Shown here piece by piece: positions 1-8,225 of a stretch of 64,000 bases of DNA. Location of the stretch: positions 1-64,000 of the forward strand of contig JADJZY010000017.1 in assembly GCA_016715505.1 (NCBI GenBank), given 5' to 3'. Positions within the stretch are counted from its first letter, which is position 1. Each line of letters opens with the position of its first letter. The notes below the pieces were generated by a model that worked only from the letters and a program-made list of their open reading frames with translations, did no database searches and had not been told where the DNA came from. The position numbers and the translations under genes were made by a program. The stretch is from Bacteroidota bacterium. Its GTDB lineage: Bacteria > Bacteroidota > Bacteroidia > Chitinophagales > Chitinophagaceae.

Positions 1-1
1 G

Positions 2-85
2 GAAGAATTAGCCGCTGATGAACAAGTGCGCAAATTATATTTGGGACAAAATTTTGAATTGAGAAGAAAATTCAAAACTGTTTAA
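2..85 (+). CDS. lptB: LPS export ABC transporter ATP-binding protein LptB, C-terminal end (partial)
   Basis: Only the last 27 codons are inside the window; the gene runs in from the left edge. The tail reads EELAADEQVRKLYLGQNFEL, then a short basic end and a TAA stop. The segment V-R-K-x-Y-L-G-x-x-F-x-L is the characteristic C-terminus of LptB, the cytoplasmic ATPase that powers lipopolysaccharide extraction from the inner membrane by LptFG. No Walker motif can be checked because the ATPase core lies outside the window. The identification rests on the tail motif alone. Confidence 0.75.
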   Translation, partial: EELAADEQVRKLYLGQNFELRRKFKTV

Positions 86-401
86 GGAGAAGCTCATCTG
101 TTTAAATCAATTTAGCAAATTCCCGCCCTTCGTTTGTAGTTGCCGGTCTGAGGGTTATTGCTATTTCAATGAAATAATGCTGCACAACCGGCAAGCTAAC
201 ACTGCGGTCGGGGCTATTTTTCAGCTTCAACATCAACCTTCATCTAGGAGGGGCTGCTGTTTAACGTTAAAGGAGTTGATATCAGAGCAGGGCTTAAGGT
301 CCGGGCGGGCTTGGTTGCAGGAACTTTGACTGGGATCCGTGAATCATATAAAGCAAAATATATGAATAAAGTAGATTAGCCCGTCTGGCGTAAAACCCTT
401 G
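86..401. other. Gene-poor interval between lptB and the toxin gene
   Basis: No convincing gene is seen in these 316 bases. They contain an interrupted inverted repeat (TTGCCGGT near 139, ACCGGCAA near 187) and the left inverted repeat of the cassette at 249-285. An open plus-strand frame without a good start ends at the TAG near 379. It looks like a decayed or non-coding junction. Confidence 0.4.
249..285 (+). repeat. Left imperfect terminal inverted repeat of a ~1.17-kb cassette
   Basis: AGGGGCTGCTGTTTAA at 249-264 is matched exactly, in inverted orientation, at 1404-1419. Similarity continues inward (CGTTAAAGGAGTTGATATCAG here, TGTGAAAGTTGAAATCAG there) with a 3-base gap. Both copies read towards the inside, as terminal inverted repeats of a mobile element would. 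No target-site duplication was recognised and no transposase lies between them. Confidence 0.5.
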
Positions 402-719
402 TTATTTGCTGTTACTTTTCAATAACTTCAATAATCTTTTTGGACTTTGCCGGTTATCCCAAAAAGCAGTAACGAGAATCTCATTTTCTGTTACTTTATA
501 AAAAATACTAAAATGACCCATCGCTGCTATTCTTGTATCTTTAAACCCAGACTTTACAAATGACAATGGGTATTTAGATATAGAATTTGTATGTTTTTCA
601 CTGAGGTCGATAATTTTCTTTGCATATGTTGTCGAACCATTTCTTTAGGTCCAATATTTCAAAATCGCTCTTCTTTGATTTGCCGCTGTATTAGTCCATA
701 CTACATTTCTTGAAGCCAT
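402..719 (-). pseudogene. RelE/ParE-family toxin, interrupted by an in-frame stop
   Basis: Reading from the ATG at 719, the frame encodes MASRNVVWTNTAANQRRAIL and continues to a TAA at 402-404, 105 codons in all. The pattern of an N-terminal W-T-x-x-A, a central helix rich in Lys and Arg, F-K-D-T-R-I, G-H-F-S-I-F-Y-K, and V-T-A-F-W-D-N-R-Q near the end fits the RelE/ParE toxin fold (mRNA interferase or gyrase poison). Codon 25 is TAA (645-647), where relatives usually carry a lysine, so one A-to-T change would explain it. The start overlaps the antitoxin end by 19 bp, the usual coupled arrangement. It may be a disarmed toxin or a base-call error. Confidence 0.7.
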
Positions 720-940
720 TTTAAATCCTTTTTATTCAGTTCAGATTCCAGGATAATTCTTCCATTTTCAATATCATCTTCACTCATTTGAAGCATTATT
801 TTCTGTTCTTCACTCAATTCAACTATATCGGTTACACTTTGTTCTTTGACAATCGTGTTGATGGCGCTTAAGTATGATTTGTCCGATATTGTCAAAAGTT
901 TTCCTATTATTTGATTCCTTAAAGTGTCTACTGCAGTCAT
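701..940 (-). CDS. Antitoxin of a type II toxin-antitoxin module
   Basis: This is a 79-residue acidic protein. Its C-terminal half (LSEEQKIMLQMSEDDIENGR, then I-I-x-E-S-E-L-N-K-K-D-L-x-W-L) matches the Bacteroidota antitoxins that pair with RelE/ParE toxins. The N-terminal half is helical and probably gives dimerisation or DNA contact. The gene precedes the toxin and its last 19 bp overlap the toxin start, so the two are translationally coupled. By family behaviour the protein would neutralise the toxin and repress its own promoter. The upstream 140 bp are AT-rich, with no exact TAnnTTTG element. Confidence 0.75.
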   Translation of the reverse strand: MTAVDTLRNQIIGKLLTISDKSYLSAINTIVKEQSVTDIVELSEEQKIMLQMSEDDIENGRIILESELNKKDLKWLQEM

Positions 941-1083
941 TTCAAAATAATTTTATGTAAAAATAACAAATTTTGATTTACGATTTTTGGTTTTGTCATG
1001 GCACATAAGTTTACAAATTGGATTGAATTACCCAAGTTAAGGTGCATGGTAATTTTTCATATCTCTTCAACCGAAAATTTGTA

Positions 1084-1395
1084 TTAGCAAGGCACGAAGC
1101 TATTGTACGCTTCTTCGAATTTGATGCGCCCCTGAGATAATCGGCTGTCCTTACTTAAATATTGAATAAATCGAAAAGTGGGAAATGACTGCTGCAAATG
1201 CTGAAGCACTTTGCTATTACTTATAGGTTCTCGTCCTTTCAAGAGAAGACAAAATCGAGGTTGAAAGAAAGCATCGTTAAAATTTAGGGTTTGCTGGTTA
1301 CTCACTGGCGCTTCAAATTTAGAGCAGGATGGTACGATTGACCCTGCGAGGCCTTGAAGATGCCAGTGGGGTTTAAACGAAATCGCTGATTTCAA
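1084..1395 (-). CDS. Hypothetical protein, 103 residues, inside the repeat-bounded cassette
   Basis: I do not recognise this protein. The frame is open from an ATG at 1395 to TAA, starting just inside the right inverted repeat and running towards the antitoxin. The C-terminal half (with V-L-Q-H-L-Q-Q-S-F-P-T-F and Y-L-S-K-D-S-R-L) has a natural amino-acid balance. The N-terminal part is richer in Cys, Phe and Pro and less convincing. There is no clear ribosome binding site, signal peptide or membrane segment. It could be a chance frame or the remnant of a larger gene. Confidence 0.25.
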   Translation of the reverse strand: MKSAISFKPHWHLQGLAGSIVPSCSKFEAPVSNQQTLNFNDAFFQPRFCLLLKGREPISNSKVLQHLQQSFPTFRFIQYLSKDSRLSQGRIKFEEAYNSFVPC

Positions 1396-1419
1396 CTTTC
1401 ACATTAAACAGCAGCCCCT
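1386..1419 (-). repeat. Right imperfect terminal inverted repeat of the ~1.17-kb cassette
   Basis: Read on the minus strand this is AGGGGCTGCTGTTTAATGTG followed by AAAGTTGAAATCAG. It is the inverted partner of 249-285, with the first 16 bases identical. It lies between the hypothetical gene and the ftsZ terminator. Confidence 0.5.
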
Positions 1420-1489
1420 ATTTAAGGCCGGGTGTACAAGCGAACAGCCGGAGGGGTGACCAATGGGAGCAGATAGCTTGATGCTCCTC

Positions 1490-1519
1490 AAAAAAAAGAG
1501 GCTGCCTTTGCAGACAGCC
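1490..1519 (-). terminator. Rho-independent terminator of the dcw operon, after ftsZ
   Basis: On the minus strand GGCTGTC, loop TGCAAA, GGCAGCC forms a 7-bp stem with one G-U pair, followed by TC and a run of eight T. It lies 23 bp after the ftsZ stop and is well placed to end the 16-kb division cluster transcript. Confidence 0.85.
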
Positions 1520-1542
1520 CCCACCCATAAATAAAAATCCCC

Positions 1543-3158
1543 TTAGTCTGGATTTTTGCCGTTCAAAAAAGTATTAATCGTACTGATATTTGATTGTTGA
1601 CCATCGCCGGTTATTTTGACATTCGAGTATACCTCTTCATTAGACGAAGGATGATCCTCTAACGTTAGGTTTTTTCGGATATAAGCCGGAACGTTTGATT
1701 GTTCGTTGTCGATATCTGCCCGATTCACATTAAAACTCATGGAACGTAACTTCGATGCACGATCGTCGAATGCTCTTTTCTGAATTTCAAAATTCGCCTG
1801 ATCTTCGAGCTCCATATCAGTCAGCATGCGGTTTCCCTTACGTCGATTGAGCGTAATTCCCTTGATGGTAACAAACTCATCTTTCATCTCTTCCTCTGTT
1901 TTTTCAACCATTTCGATAGGTGCAGAAAAAATTTGATTTAACTCTTCCTGAATGGAAGCAGTAGGGCTTTGAGTACTTTCCTCTTTCATTTCAAATTCCA
2001 CCTCATCACCGGAGCCATTGGATCGACCGGGGTTTCTGTTTCAAGCACCACTGCTTTTGGCAAATGGGTATCATCATTTACTTCAATCTTTAAAGCTGGC
2101 TCAGCTGGCGTTTCTGGTTGAAGTGTATAAACTTCCTTGATGCTATCCATGATTGGCGTCTTTTTTTCTGCAGAATAAGCGGATGCCAATTGATTATATT
2201 GAAAGCCGGTTGCGATCACAGTTACACTGATATTTTCGCCGAGATTATCATCAAAACCTGTACCAAAAATCACATCACATTCCTCACCGGCTTGCTCTTG
2301 AACATAAGCCTGAATCATTTCCACTTCATCTAAAGTATGTTCGTACACACCTCTGGCGGAATTGATATTGAGTAATACCCATTTGGCTCCACGAATATTG
2401 TCATCGTTGAGTAAAGGTGAATTGATGGCTTTTTCGACCGCTTCATATGCCCTCTTCTCTCCGCTGGCTGTTGCACTACCAAGAATCGCTACGCCCCCAT
2501 CACGCATCACGGTGCTCACATCGGCAAAATCTACAACGATATGCCCCTGTGAATTAATTACATCGGTGATACATTTTGTGGCCGTTGCCAAAATATCATC
2601 GGCTTTACAGAAAGCCTGAGAAGTTGGGATGTTTCCAAACAGATGACGTAACTTATCATTTGAAATGACCAGGATGGTATCAACATGTTCGCGCATGCGG
2701 TGGATTCCCTCTTCGGCCTGACGACGGCGTTTACTTCCTTCATAGCTAAACGGTGTTGTAACAATTCCCACTGTGAGTATGCCCAATTCCTTAGCGATTT
2801 TTGCAACCACAGGCGCACCACCGGTACCTGTACCACCGCCCATGCCGGCAGTAACAAAAACCATTTTGGTATTGCTTTCCAATAATTTTTTAATTTCTTC
2901 AATGCTTTCGTGACAGGCTTTTTGTCCGATTTCCGGATTGGCACCTGCACCCAGCCCTTGGGTCAGTGAGGGCCCCAACTGAATACGTGTAGGCACACTG
3001 CTATTTTGCAAGGCTTTCTGGTCGGTATTACAGACAATAAAATCGACACCTTCCAGACCAAGGCTGTACATGTAATTGACGGCATTGCCACCGCCTCCTC
3101 CTACTCCAATCACTTTAATGATGGATGAATTGTTTTGTGGTAATTCGAACTGAATCAT
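1543..3158 (-). CDS. ftsZ: Cell division protein FtsZ (one frameshift)
   Basis: FtsZ is the tubulin-like GTPase that polymerises into the Z-ring. The N-terminal 390 residues hold the nucleotide-binding glycine loop (GVGGGGGNAVNYM) and the tubulin signature GMGGGTGTGGAPV. The frame then ends early at about 2010, and the next frame continues with E-V-E-F-E-M-K-E-E-S and a long acidic linker. That frame ends in the Bacteroidota FtsZ tail (V-P-A-Y-I-R-K-N, then the last ~40 residues). Restoring one G in a GG run near 2009-2010 joins them into a protein of about 538 residues. The gene is last in the dcw operon, 42 bp after ftsA. The break is most likely a sequencing error, because FtsZ is essential and both halves are well conserved. 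Confidence 0.95.
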
Positions 3159-3200
3159 GATTTTGAATTTATGGGTTTATGGTTTTTAATTGGGTTTATT

Positions 3201-4769
3201 TTAATCCAGGGGTTGGTCATCAACATCTTCAAACCAATACATGATCTTCCCTTTCACTGTTCCGAAAATATCTTTGATCAGTTTGCCTCGGTTTTTATTT
3301 TTAACTTCATTGATGGCTTTTAATTCAGCCGTATCAGCCACCGGTTGTGAAAACAAATCAGCTTGTTCGTTCACAGCCACAACTTGGGTCGTTGTTTGAT
3401 CGGCCGGTTCCATTGTTTGTACGGGTTCTTCAGTATTGTTATCTACTGAAAAAATATGACCGGGAAATTCCTGACTCAGTAGTTCTTCCACACTGGGTTC
3501 ATAGGTTTTGGCCATGGTAACAAATGTGCCATTGAGTTCTCCTTCCGCAACAGGATCGACACTATCATCACTGTTGTTGGAAATAAAACGGATTCTATCC
3601 TGCTCATAATCATCATAACCTCTTAAAATTAATCCGATACAAGTAGCGTACATGGGTTTCATGAGTTCGGTTACATAGCCTGTTGCAAGATGCTCGTTGG
3701 GCAATCCTACACGGGCCGACATACCGGTCATAAATTCTGTAAGTTGTGGTAAATATTTTAATTGGCTACCACCACCCGTCAGGATGATGCCCCCAATTAA
3801 TTTATCCTGCAAATCCACTTGTCTGATATGATACATCACATACTCCAATATTTCCTCCATACGGCACTGAATAATATTGGCCAGATTTTTCGAAGAAATT
3901 TCTTTAGGCTGCTGACCTTTTAATCCTGGAATCGTGATAAATGCATTTGACTTCGCTTCTTCTGCCAAGGCCATTCCAAATTGAACTTTCATTTGTTCAG
4001 CCTGACTACGCAATACACCCAAACCCTGGCGAATATCGTTGGTGATATTAACACCTGCTATTGGGATGACTGCGGTATGTTTGAGCATACCCTCGTGAAA
4101 AATGGCCAGGTCTGTAGTACCACCGCCTATATCTACAATGGCGACACCCGCCTCAAGATCTTCAGGACACATCACCGCCGCCGCAGAGGCAAGAGGTTGT
4201 AAAACCAAATCCTTGGTGCTCAAACCAGATCGGGTAACACAGCGATGAATATTTCGGATGGCTTGTTTATCGCCTGTAACAATATGAAAGTTGGCGCCGA
4301 TTTTTACACCGGTCATCCCAATCACTTGTTGTAAGGTAAATCCACCCCGACTATCTACCGTAAAGTCCTGTGGGATAATATCAATAATTTGATCACCACT
4401 TGGAATATAGGTTTTATACTGATCTTTAATCAAACTGTCAATATCTTCTTTTCGGATTTCATCCTCCACATTATTCAGTACACGATCACCTTTGGTTTGT
4501 AAACTTTGAATGTGCTGACCGGCAATACCAACGTATACTTCTTTGATGGTAAGATTGGGGTTGCTGGCCATACAATTTTCAAGGGCAATATTGATAGAGC
4601 GAATACACTCTTCAATATTCAAAACCATACCATGGTTGACGCCACTGCTATCGGCCTTTCCGAAACCGACAATTTCGAGTTTGCCATATTTATTTTTGCG
4701 CCCGGCAATGGCAGCAATTTTGGTTGTACCAATATCAAGTCCGACAATAACGGGTTGTTCGTTTTTCAT
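3201..4769 (-). CDS. ftsA: Cell division protein FtsA
   Basis: FtsA is the actin-like protein that anchors FtsZ filaments to the inner membrane. The sequence starts V-G-L-D-I-G-T-T-K-I (phosphate-1 motif), has the SHS2/1C insertion region after it, V-A-I-V-D-I-G-G-G-T-T-D-L (phosphate-2), and L-T-G-G-G-S-Q-L (adenosine motif). At 522 residues it is about 100 longer than the E. coli protein. The extra length is an acidic, Thr/Gln-rich C-terminal linker ending in an amphipathic helix (K-L-I-K-D-I-F-G-T-V-K-G-K-I) that should be the membrane-targeting segment. The start overlaps the ftsQ stop by 4 bp. Confidence 0.96.
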   Translation of the reverse strand: MKNEQPVIVGLDIGTTKIAAIAGRKNKYGKLEIVGFGKADSSGVNHGMVLNIEECIRSINIALENCMASNPNLTIKEVYVGIAGQHIQSLQTKGDRVLNNVEDEIRKEDIDSLIKDQYKTYIPSGDQIIDIIPQDFTVDSRGGFTLQQVIGMTGVKIGANFHIVTGDKQAIRNIHRCVTRSGLSTKDLVLQPLASAAAVMCPEDLEAGVAIVDIGGGTTDLAIFHEGMLKHTAVIPIAGVNITNDIRQGLGVLRSQAEQMKVQFGMALAEEAKSNAFITIPGLKGQQPKEISSKNLANIIQCRMEEILEYVMYHIRQVDLQDKLIGGIILTGGGSQLKYLPQLTEFMTGMSARVGLPNEHLATGYVTELMKPMYATCIGLILRGYDDYEQDRIRFISNNSDDSVDPVAEGELNGTFVTMAKTYEPSVEELLSQEFPGHIFSVDNNTEEPVQTMEPADQTTTQVVAVNEQADLFSQPVADTAELKAINEVKNKNRGKLIKDIFGTVKGKIMYWFEDVDDQPLD

Positions 4770-5767
4770 GATCTTATTGTTTTAAACTGTTGGGTTTTAT
4801 TTGAGTGGGTTTTTGTGCATTTTTTTTTCGACGTTGGATTTGCAGCAGGGTTCTTTTTAGAAGATGTTCCTTTTTTTACTTCGTTGTTGATTTTTTTACT
4901 TTTACCTGGATTGGAAACCTGTGTTTGTTGCTTTGATGTGACGTCCAATTTTCGAACAATCATTTTACTTTTATCATCATATGGGTCCTCGGCCAAAATT
5001 TCACCGCGGTTATTTCGGCAAACAATTTGTTTACTGAAACGTAAATCGAGTTCATCATATTTATCCCAGGGAAACTTATGAATCCCTTCCTGATAAAATC
5101 GTAATAAACGATTCATCTTATCCTGCAAATCACGGGTATCCCCCAATCGAATGAGTTGTTTACCCATGATTGGAATGAGTTGAATTTCATAGTGATCATT
5201 CACCACAATTTGGGCTATAGCTGCATTCCAAAAACTATCGGTTTGAATAAATTGAGCCAATTGAACCAATGAGGTTTTGAGTTTATAATCTTCATGACCG
5301 TATCCAAGAGCCGGAACCGCAGCGACTGGTAATCGCGGTGAGTATTGTTCGCTCCATTCGATGGTATTGCCCTGTGGATCGAGATAATAGGCATAGTCAC
5401 TGCTATCGGACTGTTGCAAACGAACGACCGGCGTTTTTTGCACCAATCGGATACGCATTTGTCGGTTAGCAGTTAAAAAGATTTCAGCAGATTGTATCCA
5501 CTTATTTTCTTCCATACGCTTTTCGAGCTGTTTTAGATTCAGTTGATGCAATGGCGTTTTTTCGGAAACAATGCCTTCTGCAGCAATCACTTTTTGAATA
5601 TCCTGTTGATTGACAAAACTTAATTGTGGATTAATAAATTCAATCAATATTGAACCGCAGGTGTTTTTGCGATCTTCTTTGGACGCAAAAATAAAAGCCC
5701 CTGCCAAGAGTGGCACGGTTAGCATCATTAGCAATCGAATCAATATGTTTTGAATTCGTTTTTTCAT
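4766..5767 (-). CDS. ftsQ: Cell division protein FtsQ
   Basis: FtsQ is a bitopic inner-membrane protein that links early and late divisome components through FtsL and FtsB-like partners. There is one N-terminal membrane segment (about residues 8-27, L-L-M-M-L-T-V-P-L-L-A-G-A). A POTRA-like region follows (F-V-N-Q-Q-D-I-Q-K-V, then W-I-Q-S-A-E-I-F), with the FtsQ beta domain to about residue 265. The last ~70 residues are an unusual Lys/Ser/Asn-rich tail with low complexity. Four-base overlaps with murC and ftsA show translational coupling. The family was chosen by position and by the POTRA-like pattern, since FtsQ diverges strongly. Confidence 0.9.
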   Translation of the reverse strand: MKKRIQNILIRLLMMLTVPLLAGAFIFASKEDRKNTCGSILIEFINPQLSFVNQQDIQKVIAAEGIVSEKTPLHQLNLKQLEKRMEENKWIQSAEIFLTANRQMRIRLVQKTPVVRLQQSDSSDYAYYLDPQGNTIEWSEQYSPRLPVAAVPALGYGHEDYKLKTSLVQLAQFIQTDSFWNAAIAQIVVNDHYEIQLIPIMGKQLIRLGDTRDLQDKMNRLLRFYQEGIHKFPWDKYDELDLRFSKQIVCRNNRGEILAEDPYDDKSKMIVRKLDVTSKQQTQVSNPGKSKKINNEVKKGTSSKKNPAANPTSKKKCTKTHSNKTQQFKTIRS

Positions 5768-7119
5768 GATTCGCTCAGGATTTTTTTAATTTGAGGAACT
5801 AACTGATCGATATCTCCTGCACCTGCTATCACCAACAATTCAGGCTTGGCAGCTTCCACCCAATGCAAAGCTCCTTCCTTACTCAAAATATTCACAGCAG
5901 CCATATTCATCCCGGCTTTGATCATCTCACTGCTCACCCCTTCAATCGGTAATTCTCTGGCGGGATATATATCCAGCAAAATCACTTCATCGGCCATATC
6001 CAAACTTTCTGCAAATCCTTCGGCCAGATCGCGGGTACGAGAATACAAGTGCGGTTGAAAAATGACCTGCAATTTTTTATCCTGAAACAAAGCTCTTGCA
6101 CTTTTCAGTAACATGGCCAGCTCTTCGGGATGATGGGCATAATCATCAATACAAACATGTTGATCATTTTTAACCACATATTCAAATCGACGATGCACAC
6201 CATTAAAAGCTGCTACTGCCTCTGACACCTGATCCATATCCAATCCCATTTGATCACAAACAGCCATGGCAGCCACACAGTTTTCAATATTATGCATACC
6301 GCCAATATTTAAAGAAATGCGTGACATCACTTGACCTTGTTTGCAGAAATCGAAAGTATAAGCCCCTTCTTTCATTCTGATTTGATCGGCATAGTAGTCG
6401 GCAGAATCATTTTGAAGGCTGTAGGTAAATTTCTTTGGTGCAATAAATTTCGATTGATGTTTTAAGCCGTGTTTATAAATCAAGGTATCTTTTACCTTTC
6501 CGATAAATTCGATATAACATCGTTCCATTTCTTCAACCGTCCCATATATATCCAAATGATCAGGATCCATGGCTGTAACTACCGCAATGGACGGATTCAG
6601 TTTCAAAAAACTTTTATCGTACTCATCGGCTTCAATCACTGCGCAATCGCGCTCGCTGCTCCAGTAATTCACGCCATAATTCGCAGATATCCCTCCTAAA
6701 AAAGCATTACAACCAAAAGTGGTATGCCGTAAAATATGAGCGATCATGGTAGATACGGTGGTTTTACCATGTGTTCCTGCTACACAAATAGCCTGCATAT
6801 CATTTGAAATCATTTGCAATACATCACTTCGTTTAACCACGGTATATTGCTGATCGCGATACCATTTTAATTCTGTATGATTGGAAGGGATTGCCGGGGT
6901 ATACACCACCAATTGTGCATCCTTATCCAACAAAGAAATGTCATCACTGTAATGAATGTTCATTCCTTCTGAACCCAGGGTCTTGGTTAATGGTGTTTCT
7001 GTTCGATCATATCCTGAAACATTGGAACCGTGTTGTTTAAAAAAACGGGCCAGTGCACTCATTCCAATACCGCCGATGCCAATAAAATAAACGTTTTGTA
7101 TTTGTTTTAAGTTCATCAT
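5764..7119 (-). CDS. murC: UDP-N-acetylmuramate--L-alanine ligase MurC
   Basis: MurC is the cytoplasmic ATP-dependent ligase that adds L-alanine to UDP-MurNAc, the first amino acid of the peptidoglycan stem. It has the N-terminal Rossmann motif F-I-G-I-G-G-I-G-M-S-A-L, the ATP-binding loop A-G-T-H-G-K-T-T, E-A-D-E-Y-D-K-S-F, and the Mur-ligase signature D-D-Y-A-H-H-P-E-E. Its 451 residues are the normal length. There are two adjacent ATGs (7119 and 7116), and the second would overlap the murG stop less. It lies in the operon with 4-bp overlaps on both sides. Confidence 0.97.
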   Translation of the reverse strand: MMNLKQIQNVYFIGIGGIGMSALARFFKQHGSNVSGYDRTETPLTKTLGSEGMNIHYSDDISLLDKDAQLVVYTPAIPSNHTELKWYRDQQYTVVKRSDVLQMISNDMQAICVAGTHGKTTVSTMIAHILRHTTFGCNAFLGGISANYGVNYWSSERDCAVIEADEYDKSFLKLNPSIAVVTAMDPDHLDIYGTVEEMERCYIEFIGKVKDTLIYKHGLKHQSKFIAPKKFTYSLQNDSADYYADQIRMKEGAYTFDFCKQGQVMSRISLNIGGMHNIENCVAAMAVCDQMGLDMDQVSEAVAAFNGVHRRFEYVVKNDQHVCIDDYAHHPEELAMLLKSARALFQDKKLQVIFQPHLYSRTRDLAEGFAESLDMADEVILLDIYPARELPIEGVSSEMIKAGMNMAAVNILSKEGALHWVEAAKPELLVIAGAGDIDQLVPQIKKILSES

Positions 7120-8225
7120 TTTTTTCGGATATTAAATATGGTTTGAGCAATTTGTTGATCGGCATTGGTTACCGCATATGATTGGATATTTTGACTCAAT
7201 TCAAGCATCGTTGTAGGATCTTGTAAGAGCTGTAAAACACGTGGAATGAGGTTCACTTTTATCTCATGATCTTTGAGCATCCAGGCGGCTTTTTTATTCA
7301 CCAATGCCATCGCATTATGTGTTTGATGATCTTCACTGGCAAATGGGAAAGGAACAAATAGCACAGGTTTGCCAACGATACAGAGTTCTGCAATGGAAGA
7401 GGCGCCAGCACGGGCAATGATACAATCAGCTGCTGCATAGGCATAATCCATTTCACGAATAAACTCCATCACTTTTACCTGACGCTCAAATCCTTTAACG
7501 GCATTTTTCGCTTTTTCAAAAAAAGGCGTGCCCGTTTGCCATAAAACCTGATAGCCTTGTTCGATTAATAATTGAAATTGCTCGGCCAGTGTTTCATTGA
7601 TACTTCTAGCACCCAGACTTCCACCAAAAGCGAAAATGGTTTTCTTGGTTTCATCCAGTTGAAAAAAGTGTTTACTTTCCGATTGCGTGCGTTGGTTGGT
7701 ACTGATTGTTCCACGAACAGGATTTCCTGTAATAATGATTTTGTCCTGCGGAAAAAAGCGATGCATATCATCATATGCTACACAAATAGCTGCTGCCTTT
7801 TTACCCAATATGCGATTACTTCTTCCGGCGTAAGAATTTTGTTCTTGCAAAAGTGTAGGAATTCCAGCCCATTGTGCCATGTATAAAACCGGAAAGCTGG
7901 CATATCCGCCCACCCCAATAACTACATCCGGTTGAAATTCTTTAAGAATCTTTCGGGCATGCATAAAACTGCGGAATAATTTCCAGGGCAGGGCTAAATT
8001 TTTAAAGAGCGATTTCCGTTCGAATCCAACAATATCCAGACCAATGATTTGATAACCTTCTTTAGGCACCTTTTCCATTTCCATTTTCCCTTTTGCTCCG
8101 ACAAATAAAATTTCTGCTTTGGGATCTTTCGATTTTACTGCATTCGCAATTGCAATAGCCGGGAAAATATGCCCGCCTGTTCCGCCTCCTGCGACAATGA
8201 TTTTAATATGTGGTCCCTTCGTCAT
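7116..8225 (-). CDS. murG: Lipid II synthase MurG (UDP-GlcNAc transferase)
   Basis: MurG transfers GlcNAc from UDP-GlcNAc to lipid I at the inner face of the membrane, completing lipid II. The N-terminal glycine loop G-G-G-T-G-G-H-I-F-P-A-I is diagnostic. Other family motifs include V-I-G-V-G-G-Y-A-S-F-P, L-Q-E-Q-N and G-G-S-L-G-A-R-S-I-N. The donor-sugar site A-R-A-G-A-S-S-I-A-E-L is near residue 275. Its 369 residues match the family. It lies between ftsW and murC with 4-bp overlaps. Confidence 0.97.
   Translation of the reverse strand: MTKGPHIKIIVAGGGTGGHIFPAIAIANAVKSKDPKAEILFVGAKGKMEMEKVPKEGYQIIGLDIVGFERKSLFKNLALPWKLFRSFMHARKILKEFQPDVVIGVGGYASFPVLYMAQWAGIPTLLQEQNSYAGRSNRILGKKAAAICVAYDDMHRFFPQDKIIITGNPVRGTISTNQRTQSESKHFFQLDETKKTIFAFGGSLGARSINETLAEQFQLLIEQGYQVLWQTGTPFFEKAKNAVKGFERQVKVMEFIREMDYAYAAADCIIARAGASSIAELCIVGKPVLFVPFPFASEDHQTHNAMALVNKKAAWMLKDHEIKVNLIPRVLQLLQDPTTMLELSQNIQSYAVTNADQQIAQTIFNIRKK

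Noticed and set aside
2558..2950. 130-codon frame on the minus strand inside ftsZ
   Set aside because: It is the shifted frame of the conserved FtsZ GTPase domain and has no independent support.
4506..5081. 191-codon plus-strand frame across the ftsA-ftsQ junction
   Set aside because: It is antisense to two conserved overlapping genes and its composition (Phe- and Cys-rich) is that of an antisense shadow.
7700..7722. TGTTCCACGAACA inside murG resembling half of a parS palindrome
   Set aside because: It lacks the central CGTG symmetry and is 3 bases too short for the 16-bp parS consensus; it also lies in conserved coding sequence.
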